Assembly (NCBI GenBank): GCA_965662645.1
Contig: CBFIII010000014.1
Coordinates: forward strand, 1 to 64,000
Direction of reading: 5' to 3'
Length of the DNA stretch: 64,000 nucleotides
From: UBA5342 sp965662645
GTDB lineage: Bacteria > Bacteroidota > Bacteroidia > Bacteroidales > UBA5342
The first letter of the stretch is position 1, and each line of letters starts with the position of its first letter. The notes under the pieces were generated by a model. The model worked only from the letters and a program-made list of their open reading frames with translations. It did no database searches and had not been told where the DNA came from. Of the stretch, positions 17,979-27,166 are shown one piece after another. The translations under genes were made by a program, and so were the position numbers.

Positions 17979-18509
17979 TTGTCTCCCAACGTGAACGAGA
18001 AAGCACTAGTTCAACAATGTATTCAACAAAATAGAACCGCTCAACGTGATCTGTTCTTCGCTTACAAAGATGCAATGTTTACTGTGCTTTATCGTTTGTT
18101 GGGCAACATTGAGGATGCTGAAGAAGCATTACAAGATGGATTTCTCAAAGTGTTTTCAAGTATTTCTTCTTTTCAGAATAAGAGTACTGTAGGGGCTTGG
18201 ATGAAAACCATTTTTGTGCGCGAAGCTCTTCAGAGGTTACGCAAAAATGCTATGGTCTTTAGTGAGATAGCAGAATATCAGATGGTTGATTCGGTGAAAT
18301 TTGATGATGCGTTAACTGGAGAAGTGCTTGAAAATGCAATTCTTTCATTGGATGACGGTTTTAGAACCGTTTTTTTGTTAGTTGAAGTAGAAGGTTACAA
18401 ACACAAAGAAGTAGCCGATATGCTTAAGATTAGTGAAGGAACTTCTAAATCGCAATTGTCAAGAGCAAAGAAAAAGTTGCAGGGTGTTCTCAAAGACCAA
18501 GGTTATTAG
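17979..18509 (+). CDS. ECF-family RNA polymerase sigma factor
   Basis: 176 residues. Sigma region 2 (FTVLYRLLGNIEDAEEALQDGFLKVF) and region 4 (EGYKHKEVADMLKISEGTSKSQLSRAKKKLQ) are both clear and at normal spacing. No ATG start is available: the frame opens with TTG at 17979 or GTG at 17991; GTG gives MNEKALVQQCIQQNR, which matches the usual family start well. It is followed by a probable anti-sigma gene and two envelope genes, which suggests a cell-surface stress circuit. Confidence 0.93.
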   Translation: MSPNVNEKALVQQCIQQNRTAQRDLFFAYKDAMFTVLYRLLGNIEDAEEALQDGFLKVFSSISSFQNKSTVGAWMKTIFVREALQRLRKNAMVFSEIAEYQMVDSVKFDDALTGEVLENAILSLDDGFRTVFLLVEVEGYKHKEVADMLKISEGTSKSQLSRAKKKLQGVLKDQGY

Positions 18510-18535
18510 ACAAATGGCTAATTGTAAAAACGTTA

Positions 18536-19093
18536 ATGATGAAATTGAACGATCATATTTTACAATTGCCAACCCATTCTTTAGAAACTGACTTGTGGAG
18601 TCAGGTTGAAAAGCAATTATGCGTGGATGACTCTATAGGAAGTCATTTACCTCGGCATAAAGCAAATTCAGATTTATGGCTATCGATAGAGAATCAGTTG
18701 AACGCTAAGAAAAGACGTCACGTGATGATGCTTCAGTCTTGGGCTGTAGCTGCTTCTGTTCTTGTGGTATTTACTCTGGGTTTCATTTTTCATGCTCAGC
18801 AAGAACAAACACATATTTATTATACCGAAGAAATGGTGATAGAACCTTCTCTTACACCAGAATGGATTTTACCCGAAGTTAATGTGATGGAAAATTGTAG
18901 TGATCAACCTGCGATTTGTTCTACACCAGACTTTACACGTCTCAAATCATCTCTAGATCATCTGAAGTTAGAAGAGCAAAAGTTGAGACAGATACAACAG
19001 ATAACTATTGATCCTAACATTGAAGTCTATCATTCCCGATTGGTTAAAGATATTCAGCAAGTTGAAGCTCAAATTTTACAATTATTTAGTTAA
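18536..19093 (+). CDS. Probable anti-sigma factor (membrane)
   Basis: 185 residues. A cytoplasmic N-terminal part of about 65 residues carries two similar Trp-containing helices (ETDLWSQVEKQL and NSDLWLSIENQL), then one transmembrane helix (about 67-85, WAVAASVLVVFTLGFIF), then a periplasmic tail that ends in a coiled coil (LDHLKLEEQKLRQIQQ). No zinc-binding HxxxCxxC is present. Position 26 nt after an ECF sigma gene and this topology make an anti-sigma role likely, but no known family was recognised. Confidence 0.6.
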   Translation: MMKLNDHILQLPTHSLETDLWSQVEKQLCVDDSIGSHLPRHKANSDLWLSIENQLNAKKRRHVMMLQSWAVAASVLVVFTLGFIFHAQQEQTHIYYTEEMVIEPSLTPEWILPEVNVMENCSDQPAICSTPDFTRLKSSLDHLKLEEQKLRQIQQITIDPNIEVYHSRLVKDIQQVEAQILQLFS

Positions 19094-19103
19094 TTTCTTC
19101 CGC

Positions 19104-19817
19104 TTGAAAAAAAATATCTTCATAAAGACTTTCTTGTTATCTGTATTTTTAAGTACGACTCTTTTTTTATCTGCTCAGAGTACGCATATCATCTATGGTG
19201 AAGACAGTACTGCGTCAGTGGGTAAATATGACCGACTGTACCAAATGGTCGCTTCCGAAAAAATAGACTTAAATACCTTATTGAAATTCGATGCTGTGGA
19301 ATGGGGACAGAAACATCCGTCATTTACCGTAGAGCAGAGAATATGGAAGGATATTATTGTAGAAACGAGCCTTACGTTTACCTCATTTGATTGGTCACAA
19401 GATCTTGGAATCAATTTCGCTTTTTCTCCCAATGTTGACTTTAAGTATTACTATAATCGTGCTCATCGTGCACGATTGGGGCGCAAAGTCGTTGGCTTTT
19501 CTGCTGATTATATTTCTTTTGGTGTGGGATATACTGTATCTGATGATAAAGCTTTTTACAATTATGAGTTGTCTGATAGTTATATAGAATTGCCTAATGG
19601 TGTTAATGATTTGCATGGTGATTTCTTAACCTGTTATTCGTGGCGCATGATGTATGGTTTGCAACGTAGAATAGGCAAATTTGCTTATGCTGACGTTTCT
19701 TGTGGGTTTGAGAAAACCTATTTTGGTGATTATGGTACTTCTAAATTATTACCAACGATAGATATTAAGTTAGGTTTTGCATTTTCGGTTGAAAAATTTA
19801 AACGCGTGTTACGATAG
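19104..19817 (+). CDS. Exported outer-membrane barrel-like protein
   Basis: About 237 residues when read from a TTG at 19104, which gives a good signal peptide (KKNIFIKTF ... LFLSAQS). A longer in-frame reading from 19008 would run over the anti-sigma gene and lacks an export signal. The mature part has alternating strands (VVGFSADYISFGVGYTVS, DIKLGFAFSVEKF) and resembles small outer-membrane barrels. It is in the sigma-factor operon and its stop touches the next start. Function unknown. Confidence 0.65.
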   Translation: MKKNIFIKTFLLSVFLSTTLFLSAQSTHIIYGEDSTASVGKYDRLYQMVASEKIDLNTLLKFDAVEWGQKHPSFTVEQRIWKDIIVETSLTFTSFDWSQDLGINFAFSPNVDFKYYYNRAHRARLGRKVVGFSADYISFGVGYTVSDDKAFYNYELSDSYIELPNGVNDLHGDFLTCYSWRMMYGLQRRIGKFAYADVSCGFEKTYFGDYGTSKLLPTIDIKLGFAFSVEKFKRVLR

Positions 19818-20699
19818 ATGAAGATAATATTTTACATATTGTTTTTTTGTGTCTCTCTGTTATCGGTGGAGTCTAAAGATGTGCTTAAAGTTTATAATAG
19901 AGTTCTTGATAAAGAATACCGTTTTGCGAATGAATTCTTGTTAGATATTACAGCCGAAAAAGCTATTGTTAACATTCGTACCATAAAGGGAAATACTTTG
20001 GTGTTGCATTTAGAGCAAATTGTGAAAAATCAAGATGCTAATGAAGCAAAGAAAGAATTAGAATACCTTCATTTTGTAGAAAGAAAAGAACGTCAGCGTT
20101 TGTATCTTCATAATTATGTTCAGTTGCCCAATGGTACTGCGGGTATGACTTCTATTGTCAATAATATCTATACTATTGATGTGCCTGAGAATTGTCATCT
20201 TAAAATTAAAAATGAACTTGGTAATGTTACAGTTATTGGTGTGCGTACTTCTAGTCGATTTGATTTGAACTATTGTGAACTTAAATTAACGGATGTTAAA
20301 GGTAAAGTTTATGTTGATTCGCGTGTTGGTGATGTGAGGTTGAATGATTGTGAAGTTGAAGGTGAATTTATAACTGAGAATGTCTCTATGAAACTTCAGT
20401 ATTGCAAAGGGAGTTTCGACTTTACGTCTAAGTTTGGACAGATATCGTGTATTATGTCAGAGCAAATATCTTTACTAAATGCTGAAATTGAACAATGTGA
20501 TATCACCTTAATTAATCGTACTGCTTTAGATTTTGATTATGTGATAAATGTAGAAAATGCAAAAATTAATGTGTTGGATGAGGTCTTAAAGGATAAGGTA
20601 GAGATGGATCTTTCTAAGATGTGGTTGCACAAAAAGTCAGAGCAAGCAGTAGGTACTGTTATTATTAAATCAGAATATGGTGATGTTAGCTTGTATTAA
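19818..20699 (+). CDS. Exported DUF4097-like beta-repeat protein
   Basis: 293 residues. The signal peptide is followed by a region of short regular strands (GNVTVIGVRTSS, LTDVKGKVYVDSRVGDVRLNDCEV) typical of the adhesin-like beta-solenoid of DUF4097 proteins. Such proteins are often encoded next to ECF sigma factors in Bacteroidetes. It begins directly after the preceding stop, so it is translationally close-coupled. Role unknown; envelope or surface location is likely. Confidence 0.6.
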   Translation: MKIIFYILFFCVSLLSVESKDVLKVYNRVLDKEYRFANEFLLDITAEKAIVNIRTIKGNTLVLHLEQIVKNQDANEAKKELEYLHFVERKERQRLYLHNYVQLPNGTAGMTSIVNNIYTIDVPENCHLKIKNELGNVTVIGVRTSSRFDLNYCELKLTDVKGKVYVDSRVGDVRLNDCEVEGEFITENVSMKLQYCKGSFDFTSKFGQISCIMSEQISLLNAEIEQCDITLINRTALDFDYVINVENAKINVLDEVLKDKVEMDLSKMWLHKKSEQAVGTVIIKSEYGDVSLY

Positions 20700-20751
20700 A
20701 CATATTAATCCTTGTCACAGGATATTAATGCACATTAAAGCTCATAAAAAA

Positions 20752-21465
20752 ATGAAGACTAGTGGTAAGTATTTTATTCCTATTGCGTTAGTTAAGATAC
20801 TGTTTGTATATCTTATCTTACAATTGTTTTTTTCTTCTTGCGAAAGTGAAGAGTTATTTTATGATGGAGATCTTTATAGTGATGGAGCTTTAGTTGAGAT
20901 ACCAGCTTCTTTTGGTGAAGAGGGACAGGGATATACGGTTGGTGATACTATTTTATTGGAGATAGCTATTGATTCTATCGCTTTTGTAAACGAGCTAACT
21001 CATAATATAATTAATTTAAATAATGCAGCTTTTACTGCTTCATTTGCTTTTACTAATAACGTTGGTAAGGCTGTGATTCCTAGTCAGGTTCTTTCTTATG
21101 GCTTTTCTGAGATTCAAGAAGTTGATTCCAGTTATATTGCTAATTTTGGTTATACAAGAAATAAAAGTTTAGTAATGAATAATGTGGGTGGGGCTTTGCC
21201 TTTCTTAAAACTGGGATTTGTTTTTAAAGAGCCAGGTGATTATACGGTGTATTTTATTAATACGCCTAATAATTTTATTGACGAAGGTGATGTTGATATT
21301 TTTTATAATTACAGTTCGGATAATGATTCTGAAGCCGATAAAGCTTACGCTGTCTATCTTTTTGATGTTGGTGATAAGACTACGGATTATGATGGAATAA
21401 ATGAAGTGTTAGATTATGCAGGTTATGATCAAGCTATTATTGATTTTAAAGTGGTAAAAGAATAA
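20752..21465 (+). CDS. Lipoprotein of unknown function
   Basis: About 237 residues from the ATG at 20752 (MKTSGKYFIP). An upstream in-frame ATG at 20677 overlaps the previous gene and gives a poor export signal. The lipobox is FFSSC, and the residues after Cys (ESEE) are acidic, as in surface-exported Bacteroidetes lipoproteins. The rest reads as beta sandwiches with acidic loops (YTVGDTILLEIAIDS ...) and shows no known domain. It opens a run of six short envelope genes that touch or nearly touch. Confidence 0.65.
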   Translation: MKTSGKYFIPIALVKILFVYLILQLFFSSCESEELFYDGDLYSDGALVEIPASFGEEGQGYTVGDTILLEIAIDSIAFVNELTHNIINLNNAAFTASFAFTNNVGKAVIPSQVLSYGFSEIQEVDSSYIANFGYTRNKSLVMNNVGGALPFLKLGFVFKEPGDYTVYFINTPNNFIDEGDVDIFYNYSSDNDSEADKAYAVYLFDVGDKTTDYDGINEVLDYAGYDQAIIDFKVVKE

Positions 21466-22035
21466 ATGAAGCATTTTGTTATATATATTGTCTTTGTTTT
21501 TCTTGCTTTGAGTTCGCTTAAGGCTCAGGGAGATTATCGTACATTCAAGTTAGATGCGGGGGTATTGATGGGTGAAGTTAACCACTATCATATTGGTTTG
21601 TTTGCTCCCTATTTTGAACCTAAGATTAATATTAATAATAACTTGACTTTAGGGTTAAGATTGGAGTATGTTTTTTATTCTAAAAGTGATTTTATAGTTT
21701 TTAATCCTAATGATCCATACTACTCAGGTCTTCATTCTGATGGTTGGACTTTTTCTACTGTGTTTACATCTGATTATTATTTTAATGACCATTATGTACG
21801 TCCTTTTATAGGTTGTGGTGCGGGGGCATTTTATATGTATAACAAAAAAGCTAACTCTTATTTAGATTTTAATGAGGAGGTTATTGCTTTAGGAGTAGTG
21901 CCACGTTTGGGGGTTATTATTGGACAGTTTCGTGTTTCGTGTGAATACAATTTCATCTTTAGTGATAAAACAAATCTAGATTATTTGTCTTTAAAGTTGG
22001 GGTTTGAAATAGGTGGTAAAAAGAAATGGTTTTAA
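21466..22035 (+). CDS. Small outer-membrane beta-barrel protein
   Basis: 189 residues. Signal peptide ends at SLKAQG. Strand pattern with aromatic ends (NLTLGLRLEYVFYSK, VRPFIGCGAGAFYMYN, DYLSLKLGFEIGG) is that of an 8-strand OmpX/OmpW-type barrel. It follows the lipoprotein without a gap, so the two probably work together. Confidence 0.7.
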   Translation: MKHFVIYIVFVFLALSSLKAQGDYRTFKLDAGVLMGEVNHYHIGLFAPYFEPKININNNLTLGLRLEYVFYSKSDFIVFNPNDPYYSGLHSDGWTFSTVFTSDYYFNDHYVRPFIGCGAGAFYMYNKKANSYLDFNEEVIALGVVPRLGVIIGQFRVSCEYNFIFSDKTNLDYLSLKLGFEIGGKKKWF

Positions 22036-22045
22036 TGGAGAGACT

Positions 22046-22567
22046 ATGATAAAAATTAAAAAACATATTGCTTTGTCTTTTATAACACTACTGTTGTTGT
22101 GTAGTTTCTCAATGGATGTATCCTATTATGGAGATTATAGTAGTACGCCTATTCTAATGACTCGCTCTGACTTTGAGCAAGCGATAGCTACTTTGCCAGC
22201 TAAAGAGCTTAATAAGACAACTCGTATCAGTATTAAGGATACTATGATTTATATAGTAGAACTGTATAGAGGTGTTCATATCATTGATAATTCTGACGTT
22301 ACTTCCCCTTTTGTGACTTCGTTTATTAATATCCCTGGATGTGTGGATATGGCTATTAAGGGAGATGTTCTTTATGCTCGTAGTGCTGTTGATTTAGTAG
22401 CTATTGATATTTCAGATATTTCTAATGTAAAACAAATAAATAGAGTAAAAGAAACGTTTCCTGAGTTAGAGCTTAATGATGAGTATTATGATTTACCTTA
22501 TCGTTTTCAAGAAGGTCAACGACCAGATAGTACAGTGATTGTAGGATGGCAAACTAAAGAAAATTAA
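22046..22567 (+). CDS. LVIVD-like repeat exported protein
   Basis: About 173 residues, chosen from the ATG at 22046; a start at 22013 would overlap the previous gene. Signal peptide, possibly with cleavage after LCSFS. The repeat units (IYIVELYRGVHIIDNSDVTS, LVAIDISDISNVKQ) match the LVIVD beta-propeller repeat found in Bacteroidetes exported proteins. Only about two units are seen, so it is short for a full propeller. The next gene, 1 nt away, carries more units; they may assemble together. Confidence 0.65.
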   Translation: MIKIKKHIALSFITLLLLCSFSMDVSYYGDYSSTPILMTRSDFEQAIATLPAKELNKTTRISIKDTMIYIVELYRGVHIIDNSDVTSPFVTSFINIPGCVDMAIKGDVLYARSAVDLVAIDISDISNVKQINRVKETFPELELNDEYYDLPYRFQEGQRPDSTVIVGWQTKEN

Positions 22568-22568
22568 G

Positions 22569-23357
22569 ATGAAAAAGAAAATTATATACTTTATTTATAT
22601 TTCTCTCTTGGTTTTATCAGCCTGTGAAGATGTTTCTATGAGTCGTGATTATAATGATATAGCCGGGGGAAATGATGTTTCTACAGGAGGTAGTTTAGCT
22701 TCTTTTGTTATTCAAGGTAATAGTTTATTTACTATTAATAATGATAAGTTAGTTACTTATGACATCTCTGATCCTACATCTAATATTCCTGTAAACCTTG
22801 CTTCGGTAAGCAATGAATTTGGTAATACAATTACCAATTTAGAAACGATATTTCCTTATGGGGATCATTTGTTTTTAGGAGCTACTGATGGTATGTATAT
22901 TATTAATATTAAGGATCCCACTACTCCTCAGTTTGTTTCTTGTTACGAACATATTCAAAATTGTGATCCTGTAGTGGTACAGGATTCATTTGCATATGTA
23001 ACCTTGCGCGAAGGAATGCACTATTGGAATAAGGTTAATGTATTACAGGTGATTAATATATCTGATCTTACTGCTCCTGTGATAGAAGCAACTTATGATA
23101 TGGTTTCGCCTTATGGTCTTGGTATAGATGGTGATTATCTTTATGTGTGTGATGATGGTAAATTAAAGATTATGAATTGTGTGAACCCTAAAAATATTAA
23201 GTTGATAGAAAGTTTTGAGCAAGATGACATTTTTGCTTTAGACGTTATTCCATATAATCATAATATCATTGTTTTAGGTGAAAGTCAACTGAATCAGTAT
23301 TCATATTCTACCGTGAATAGTAGTCTAGAATTGTTAAGTAGTATCTCTAATCAGTAA
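22569..23357 (+). CDS. LVIVD repeat lipoprotein
   Basis: 262 residues. Lipobox LSAC near residue 18. Four or more LVIVD-type units (LVTYDISDPTSN, GMYIINIKDPTTPQF, VLQVINISDLTAPVI, KLKIMNCVNPKNIKL) indicate a beta-propeller. The family is widespread in Bacteroidetes envelopes; ligand unknown. It lies within the envelope run at 20752-24650. Confidence 0.75.
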   Translation: MKKKIIYFIYISLLVLSACEDVSMSRDYNDIAGGNDVSTGGSLASFVIQGNSLFTINNDKLVTYDISDPTSNIPVNLASVSNEFGNTITNLETIFPYGDHLFLGATDGMYIINIKDPTTPQFVSCYEHIQNCDPVVVQDSFAYVTLREGMHYWNKVNVLQVINISDLTAPVIEATYDMVSPYGLGIDGDYLYVCDDGKLKIMNCVNPKNIKLIESFEQDDIFALDVIPYNHNIIVLGESQLNQYSYSTVNSSLELLSSISNQ

Positions 23358-23361
23358 AAAC

Positions 23362-23952
23362 ATGATGAAACGGCTAATATTATCACTTGTAATTCTAGGT
23401 AACTTTCAGGTGTTTTGTGCACAAGAGTTGGATACTGTTGTGGTGTCAAAACCTGGAATGGCGTTAAGTTTTTTACCGCAATATATGATAGTTGGTGGTA
23501 TGCGTATGGACTTTGATTACCAATTAAATTCTAAAGCATGGTTAACGGTAGCACCTGCTTTTTATTATACGGACAATTCTTACATGTGGGAACCTGATAA
23601 TACAAGTTATACAGGTGTAGGTGCTTTTGTTAATTATAGATATTTCCCTTCAGGGAAAGGGGTTTATGCTCTAGCAGGTTTGAATTATAGATATTTAAAT
23701 ACCAAATACTCAAAGTATGATGATGTAAGTGAGCTAAAGGCTAAGTTTAATACTTTTGGGTTCGATATTGCTGTGGGGTATCAATTTCTTTTAGTTGAGC
23801 AGCTTTTTCTAGATATGTATTTAGGATGGGGTTTTAGATATTCTTTAGATGGTTCAGATGAAGAAGAGTCGTATTGGAGTGATGCTTTTTTAGATTTAGC
23901 GTATTCGGGGTTTTTACCTGTTGCAGGTGTTCGTGTAGGATTTGAATTTTAA
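23362..23952 (+). CDS. Outer-membrane barrel, paralogue 1
   Basis: 196 residues. Signal peptide ends near VFCAQE. Strand/turn pattern of a small barrel, last residue Phe (VRVGFEF). It shares layout and several strings with the next gene (PQYMIVGGMRMDFD against PQYAIVGTMRLDVD; YSGFLPVAGVRVGFEF against YSGYTPLFGMRIGVLF), so the two arose by tandem duplication. Confidence 0.7.
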   Translation: MMKRLILSLVILGNFQVFCAQELDTVVVSKPGMALSFLPQYMIVGGMRMDFDYQLNSKAWLTVAPAFYYTDNSYMWEPDNTSYTGVGAFVNYRYFPSGKGVYALAGLNYRYLNTKYSKYDDVSELKAKFNTFGFDIAVGYQFLLVEQLFLDMYLGWGFRYSLDGSDEEESYWSDAFLDLAYSGFLPVAGVRVGFEF

Positions 23953-23963
23953 GATATAAAAAT

Positions 23964-24650
23964 ATGAAATATTTATTACTGTTCATTTTATTGTATTCTT
24001 CTTCTGTTCTTTTAACGGCTCAGAATGATAGCTCTAATGTGGATAGCTATAAATTAGGAGTTGCCATAATGCCTCAATATGCTATTGTTGGTACGATGCG
24101 TTTGGATGTTGATATTACTTTGAAAAAACATAATGTGTTAACGATTTCACCTATGTTTTCTTTTGCTCGTAATTCTTCATTACTCATGACGAGTTCATAT
24201 GATTCATATGATAGTTATTATCAAACAGATAATTATCCTGAGAATATCTCTTTAACCGGAGGAGGTATGAAAGTGACTTTACGTCATTTCTTTGGTGATT
24301 TTTATCTAAATAGTGGTTTTTATGCTGGTGCAGGATTGCATTATCGTTATTCGCATGTCGATTATACCAAAGCTGGCTGGGAGCCAATAACTGAAGATGG
24401 TTATGATTATTTGGTTTATGGTGATGTGGATTTAAAACATGATTTTAATCAAGGTGGTTTAGATGTTATTTTTGGTTATCAATTATACTTGGTTGATAAT
24501 ATTTATGGTGATATTTTTGCCGGTTGGGGTTTTCGTTTGAGTGATTTTGACGAAAAACCTAATGATGATGATTGGAATGAGACCATATTTGATTTCGGTT
24601 ATTCAGGATACACCCCCTTATTTGGGATGAGGATAGGTGTTTTATTCTAA
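23964..24650 (+). CDS. Outer-membrane barrel, paralogue 2
   Basis: 228 residues, 11 nt after its paralogue. Signal peptide ends at LTAQN. The extra length is in loops rich in Ser/Tyr/Asp (SSYDSYDSYYQTDNY), a likely surface-exposed region. Ends in Phe. It closes the envelope cluster; lpxD starts 32 nt later and may be cotranscribed. Confidence 0.7.
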   Translation: MKYLLLFILLYSSSVLLTAQNDSSNVDSYKLGVAIMPQYAIVGTMRLDVDITLKKHNVLTISPMFSFARNSSLLMTSSYDSYDSYYQTDNYPENISLTGGGMKVTLRHFFGDFYLNSGFYAGAGLHYRYSHVDYTKAGWEPITEDGYDYLVYGDVDLKHDFNQGGLDVIFGYQLYLVDNIYGDIFAGWGFRLSDFDEKPNDDDWNETIFDFGYSGYTPLFGMRIGVLF

Positions 24651-24682
24651 TATATAAATAAGAACTAATTAAAATTCAATTA

Positions 24683-25738
24683 ATGAAATATTCAGCACAA
24701 CAAATTGCAGATTATCTTGACGGCACTGTAGAAGGGGACGCTACAGTTACGGTAAGTGATTTTGCAAAAATTGAAGAAGCGAAGAAAGGTACATTAACGT
24801 TTTTAGCGAATCCAATCTATACTAATTATGTATATACGACTAAAGCTTCTGTCGTTTTAGTAAACAAAGACATTGTCTTTGAGACGGAGATTGATGCTAC
24901 TTTGGTACGTGTAGATGATGCGTATCAATGTCTAGCAAAATTGATGCAAATGTATGATAGTTCCAGACCTAAGAAAAAGGGAAAATCTAAAAAGGCAAGC
25001 ATCAATAAGAGTGCAAAGTTGGGTAAAGACTGTTATATCGGTGATTTTGCATATATCGCAGCAGGCGCTATTATTGGAAATAGTGTGCGTATTTATCCTC
25101 ATGCTTATATTGGTGAAAATGTTGTTATTGGTGATAATACCATTGTTTACCCTAATGTGAGTATTTATACCGACTGTAAGGTTGGTGCTGATTGTGTGTT
25201 GCATAGTGGAGCTGTTATTGGTGCTGATGGTTTTGGTTTTGCTCCTAGTGATAGTGAAGATTATGAGAAAATACCACAAATAGGTAATGTTATAATAGAA
25301 GATAAGGTAGAAATTGGTGCTAATGCAACCGTAGATCGTGCGACTATGGGATCAACTATTATTCATAAGGGTGTAAAACTTGACAATATGGTGCAAGTGG
25401 CTCACAATGTGGAAGTAGGTGAGAATACTGTTATTGCTGCGCAAACAGGAATATCTGGTTCAACTAAATTGGGTGCTCACATGATGGTGGGTGGACAAGT
25501 AGGTTTTGCTGGTCATATTACTATAGCCGATCATGTTAAAATTGGCGCTCAATCTGGTGTTAATAATAACATCAAAGAAGAGGGTGTTGTATTGATGGGA
25601 TCACCTGTGACGGATATGTCAACATGGAGGAGATCTTCTGTAGTGATTAAAAAGCTACCTGAAATGCAGCGTGTTGTTAATAGATTGGAACGAGAATTGT
25701 TAAATTTGAAAGCTCAATTAAATCAAGTTAATGAGTAG
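24683..25738 (+). CDS. lpxD: UDP-3-O-(3-hydroxyacyl)glucosamine N-acyltransferase
   Basis: 351 residues, third step of lipid A synthesis. An N-terminal uridine-binding domain (about 1-100) is followed by a left-handed beta-helix of hexapeptide repeats, with GADGFGFAP, VEIGANATVDRATMG and the catalytic His in VQVAHNV. A C-terminal helix (RVVNRLERELLNLKAQ) ends it. First of the lpxD, lpxC/fabZ, lpxA operon. Confidence 0.97.
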   Translation: MKYSAQQIADYLDGTVEGDATVTVSDFAKIEEAKKGTLTFLANPIYTNYVYTTKASVVLVNKDIVFETEIDATLVRVDDAYQCLAKLMQMYDSSRPKKKGKSKKASINKSAKLGKDCYIGDFAYIAAGAIIGNSVRIYPHAYIGENVVIGDNTIVYPNVSIYTDCKVGADCVLHSGAVIGADGFGFAPSDSEDYEKIPQIGNVIIEDKVEIGANATVDRATMGSTIIHKGVKLDNMVQVAHNVEVGENTVIAAQTGISGSTKLGAHMMVGGQVGFAGHITIADHVKIGAQSGVNNNIKEEGVVLMGSPVTDMSTWRRSSVVIKKLPEMQRVVNRLERELLNLKAQLNQVNE

Positions 25739-25776
25739 TTTACAATCTCATTTAACTAATTAAAAACTAGATATAT

Positions 25777-27162
25777 ATGGATAGGCAGTTGACATTAAAA
25801 GATCCTGTTTCTTTTTCGGGAATAGGTTTGCATACAGGGAAGATCGTGAATATGACCTTTTGCCCTGCTGGTGTTAATCATGGTTATGTTTTTAAACGCA
25901 TGGATTTAGATGGACAACCCACTATTCCAGCTCGTGCCGATAAAGTATTAGATACTGCTCGTGGTACTATTATAGGTAATGATAAATTCCAGATTACTAC
26001 AATTGAACATTCTTTGTCAGCTCTTTATGCTATGGGAGTGGATAACTGTTTGATAGAAATTGATGGACCAGAAGTTCCTATCTTGGAAGGAAGTGCTCTT
26101 CCTTTTGTTACTGGGATAAAGAACGTAGGCGTGATTGAGCAAAACGCTTTTCGTAAATATTTTAAACCAAAGAAGAAGATATCTCTTCGTGATGGAGAGA
26201 AGAAAATTGAGATTATTCCTGATGATGATTATACCATTAATACTTTTTTAAGTTTTGATGATTCTGTCATGCTGAAAAATCAGTATGCATCAATGAGCTC
26301 GTTGGATGATTATGAAAAGGAGATTGCGCCTTGTAAAACGTTTGTTTTTTTACGTGAAGTTGAATTTCTTTATAATAATAATCTAGTACGTGGAGGTAGT
26401 TTAGATAATGCTTTAGTTATTGTAGATCGTGTGATTCCTCAGGATGAACTGGATCGTTTAGCTGATTTATTTAATCAACCTCATGTAAAAGTTGATAAAG
26501 CAGGCGTGCTTAATAACACTAAAATGAGTTTTGATAATGAACCTGCTCGTCATAAGATTCTTGACATTGTTGGTGATTTAGCTCTTTTGGGTATGCGTAT
26601 TAAAGGTCGTATTGCTGCTACTCGTCCAGGTCATAAGTTAAATACTGATTTTGCACTTAAGTTGCTAAATGAATTTAAAAAGCCTGAATATCAAGCGCCA
26701 GAGTATGATGTTAATGCTGAGCCATTGATGACTATTCAAGATATTCGTCGTCTTTTACCGCATCGTCCTCCTTTTTTGTTTGTTGATAAAGTCTTGAATA
26801 GAGAAAATAATCAAATCATAGGATTGAAAAATGTTTCGATGAATGAGCCTTATTTTGTAGGGCATTTTCCTGACGAACCTGTTATGCCTGGGGTCTTAAT
26901 TGTAGAGGCCATGGCACAAACCGGTGGTTTACTTGTGTTGAGTGATGTAGATGATCCAAAGGAGTATTCTACTTATTTTATGAAAATTGATAAAGTTAAA
27001 TTTAGAAAAAAAGTAGTACCTGGTGATACTTTGATTTTTAGATTAACATTAACCTCTCCTTTGCGTAGAGGATGTGCTTATATGCAAGGTGAAGCCTTTG
27101 TGAATGATGTTTTAGTGGCAGAAGCTGAGTTTATGGCTCAGATTATAAAAAATAAAAAGTAG
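25777..27162 (+). CDS. lpxC/fabZ: Bifunctional LpxC deacetylase / FabZ dehydratase fusion
   Basis: 461 residues. The N-terminal ~305 residues are LpxC, the zinc deacetylase committing to lipid A (EHSLSALYAMGVDNCLIEID, GPEVPILEGSALPFV, HKILDIVGDLALLG). The last ~145 residues are FabZ, a (3R)-hydroxyacyl-ACP dehydratase (RRLLPHRPPFLFVDKV, HFPDEPVMPGVLIVEAMAQ, with its His/Glu pair). This fusion is typical of Bacteroidetes and relatives and links fatty-acid supply with lipid A synthesis. Between lpxD and lpxA. Confidence 0.98.
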   Translation: MDRQLTLKDPVSFSGIGLHTGKIVNMTFCPAGVNHGYVFKRMDLDGQPTIPARADKVLDTARGTIIGNDKFQITTIEHSLSALYAMGVDNCLIEIDGPEVPILEGSALPFVTGIKNVGVIEQNAFRKYFKPKKKISLRDGEKKIEIIPDDDYTINTFLSFDDSVMLKNQYASMSSLDDYEKEIAPCKTFVFLREVEFLYNNNLVRGGSLDNALVIVDRVIPQDELDRLADLFNQPHVKVDKAGVLNNTKMSFDNEPARHKILDIVGDLALLGMRIKGRIAATRPGHKLNTDFALKLLNEFKKPEYQAPEYDVNAEPLMTIQDIRRLLPHRPPFLFVDKVLNRENNQIIGLKNVSMNEPYFVGHFPDEPVMPGVLIVEAMAQTGGLLVLSDVDDPKEYSTYFMKIDKVKFRKKVVPGDTLIFRLTLTSPLRRGCAYMQGEAFVNDVLVAEAEFMAQIIKNKK

Positions 27163-27166
27163 AATT

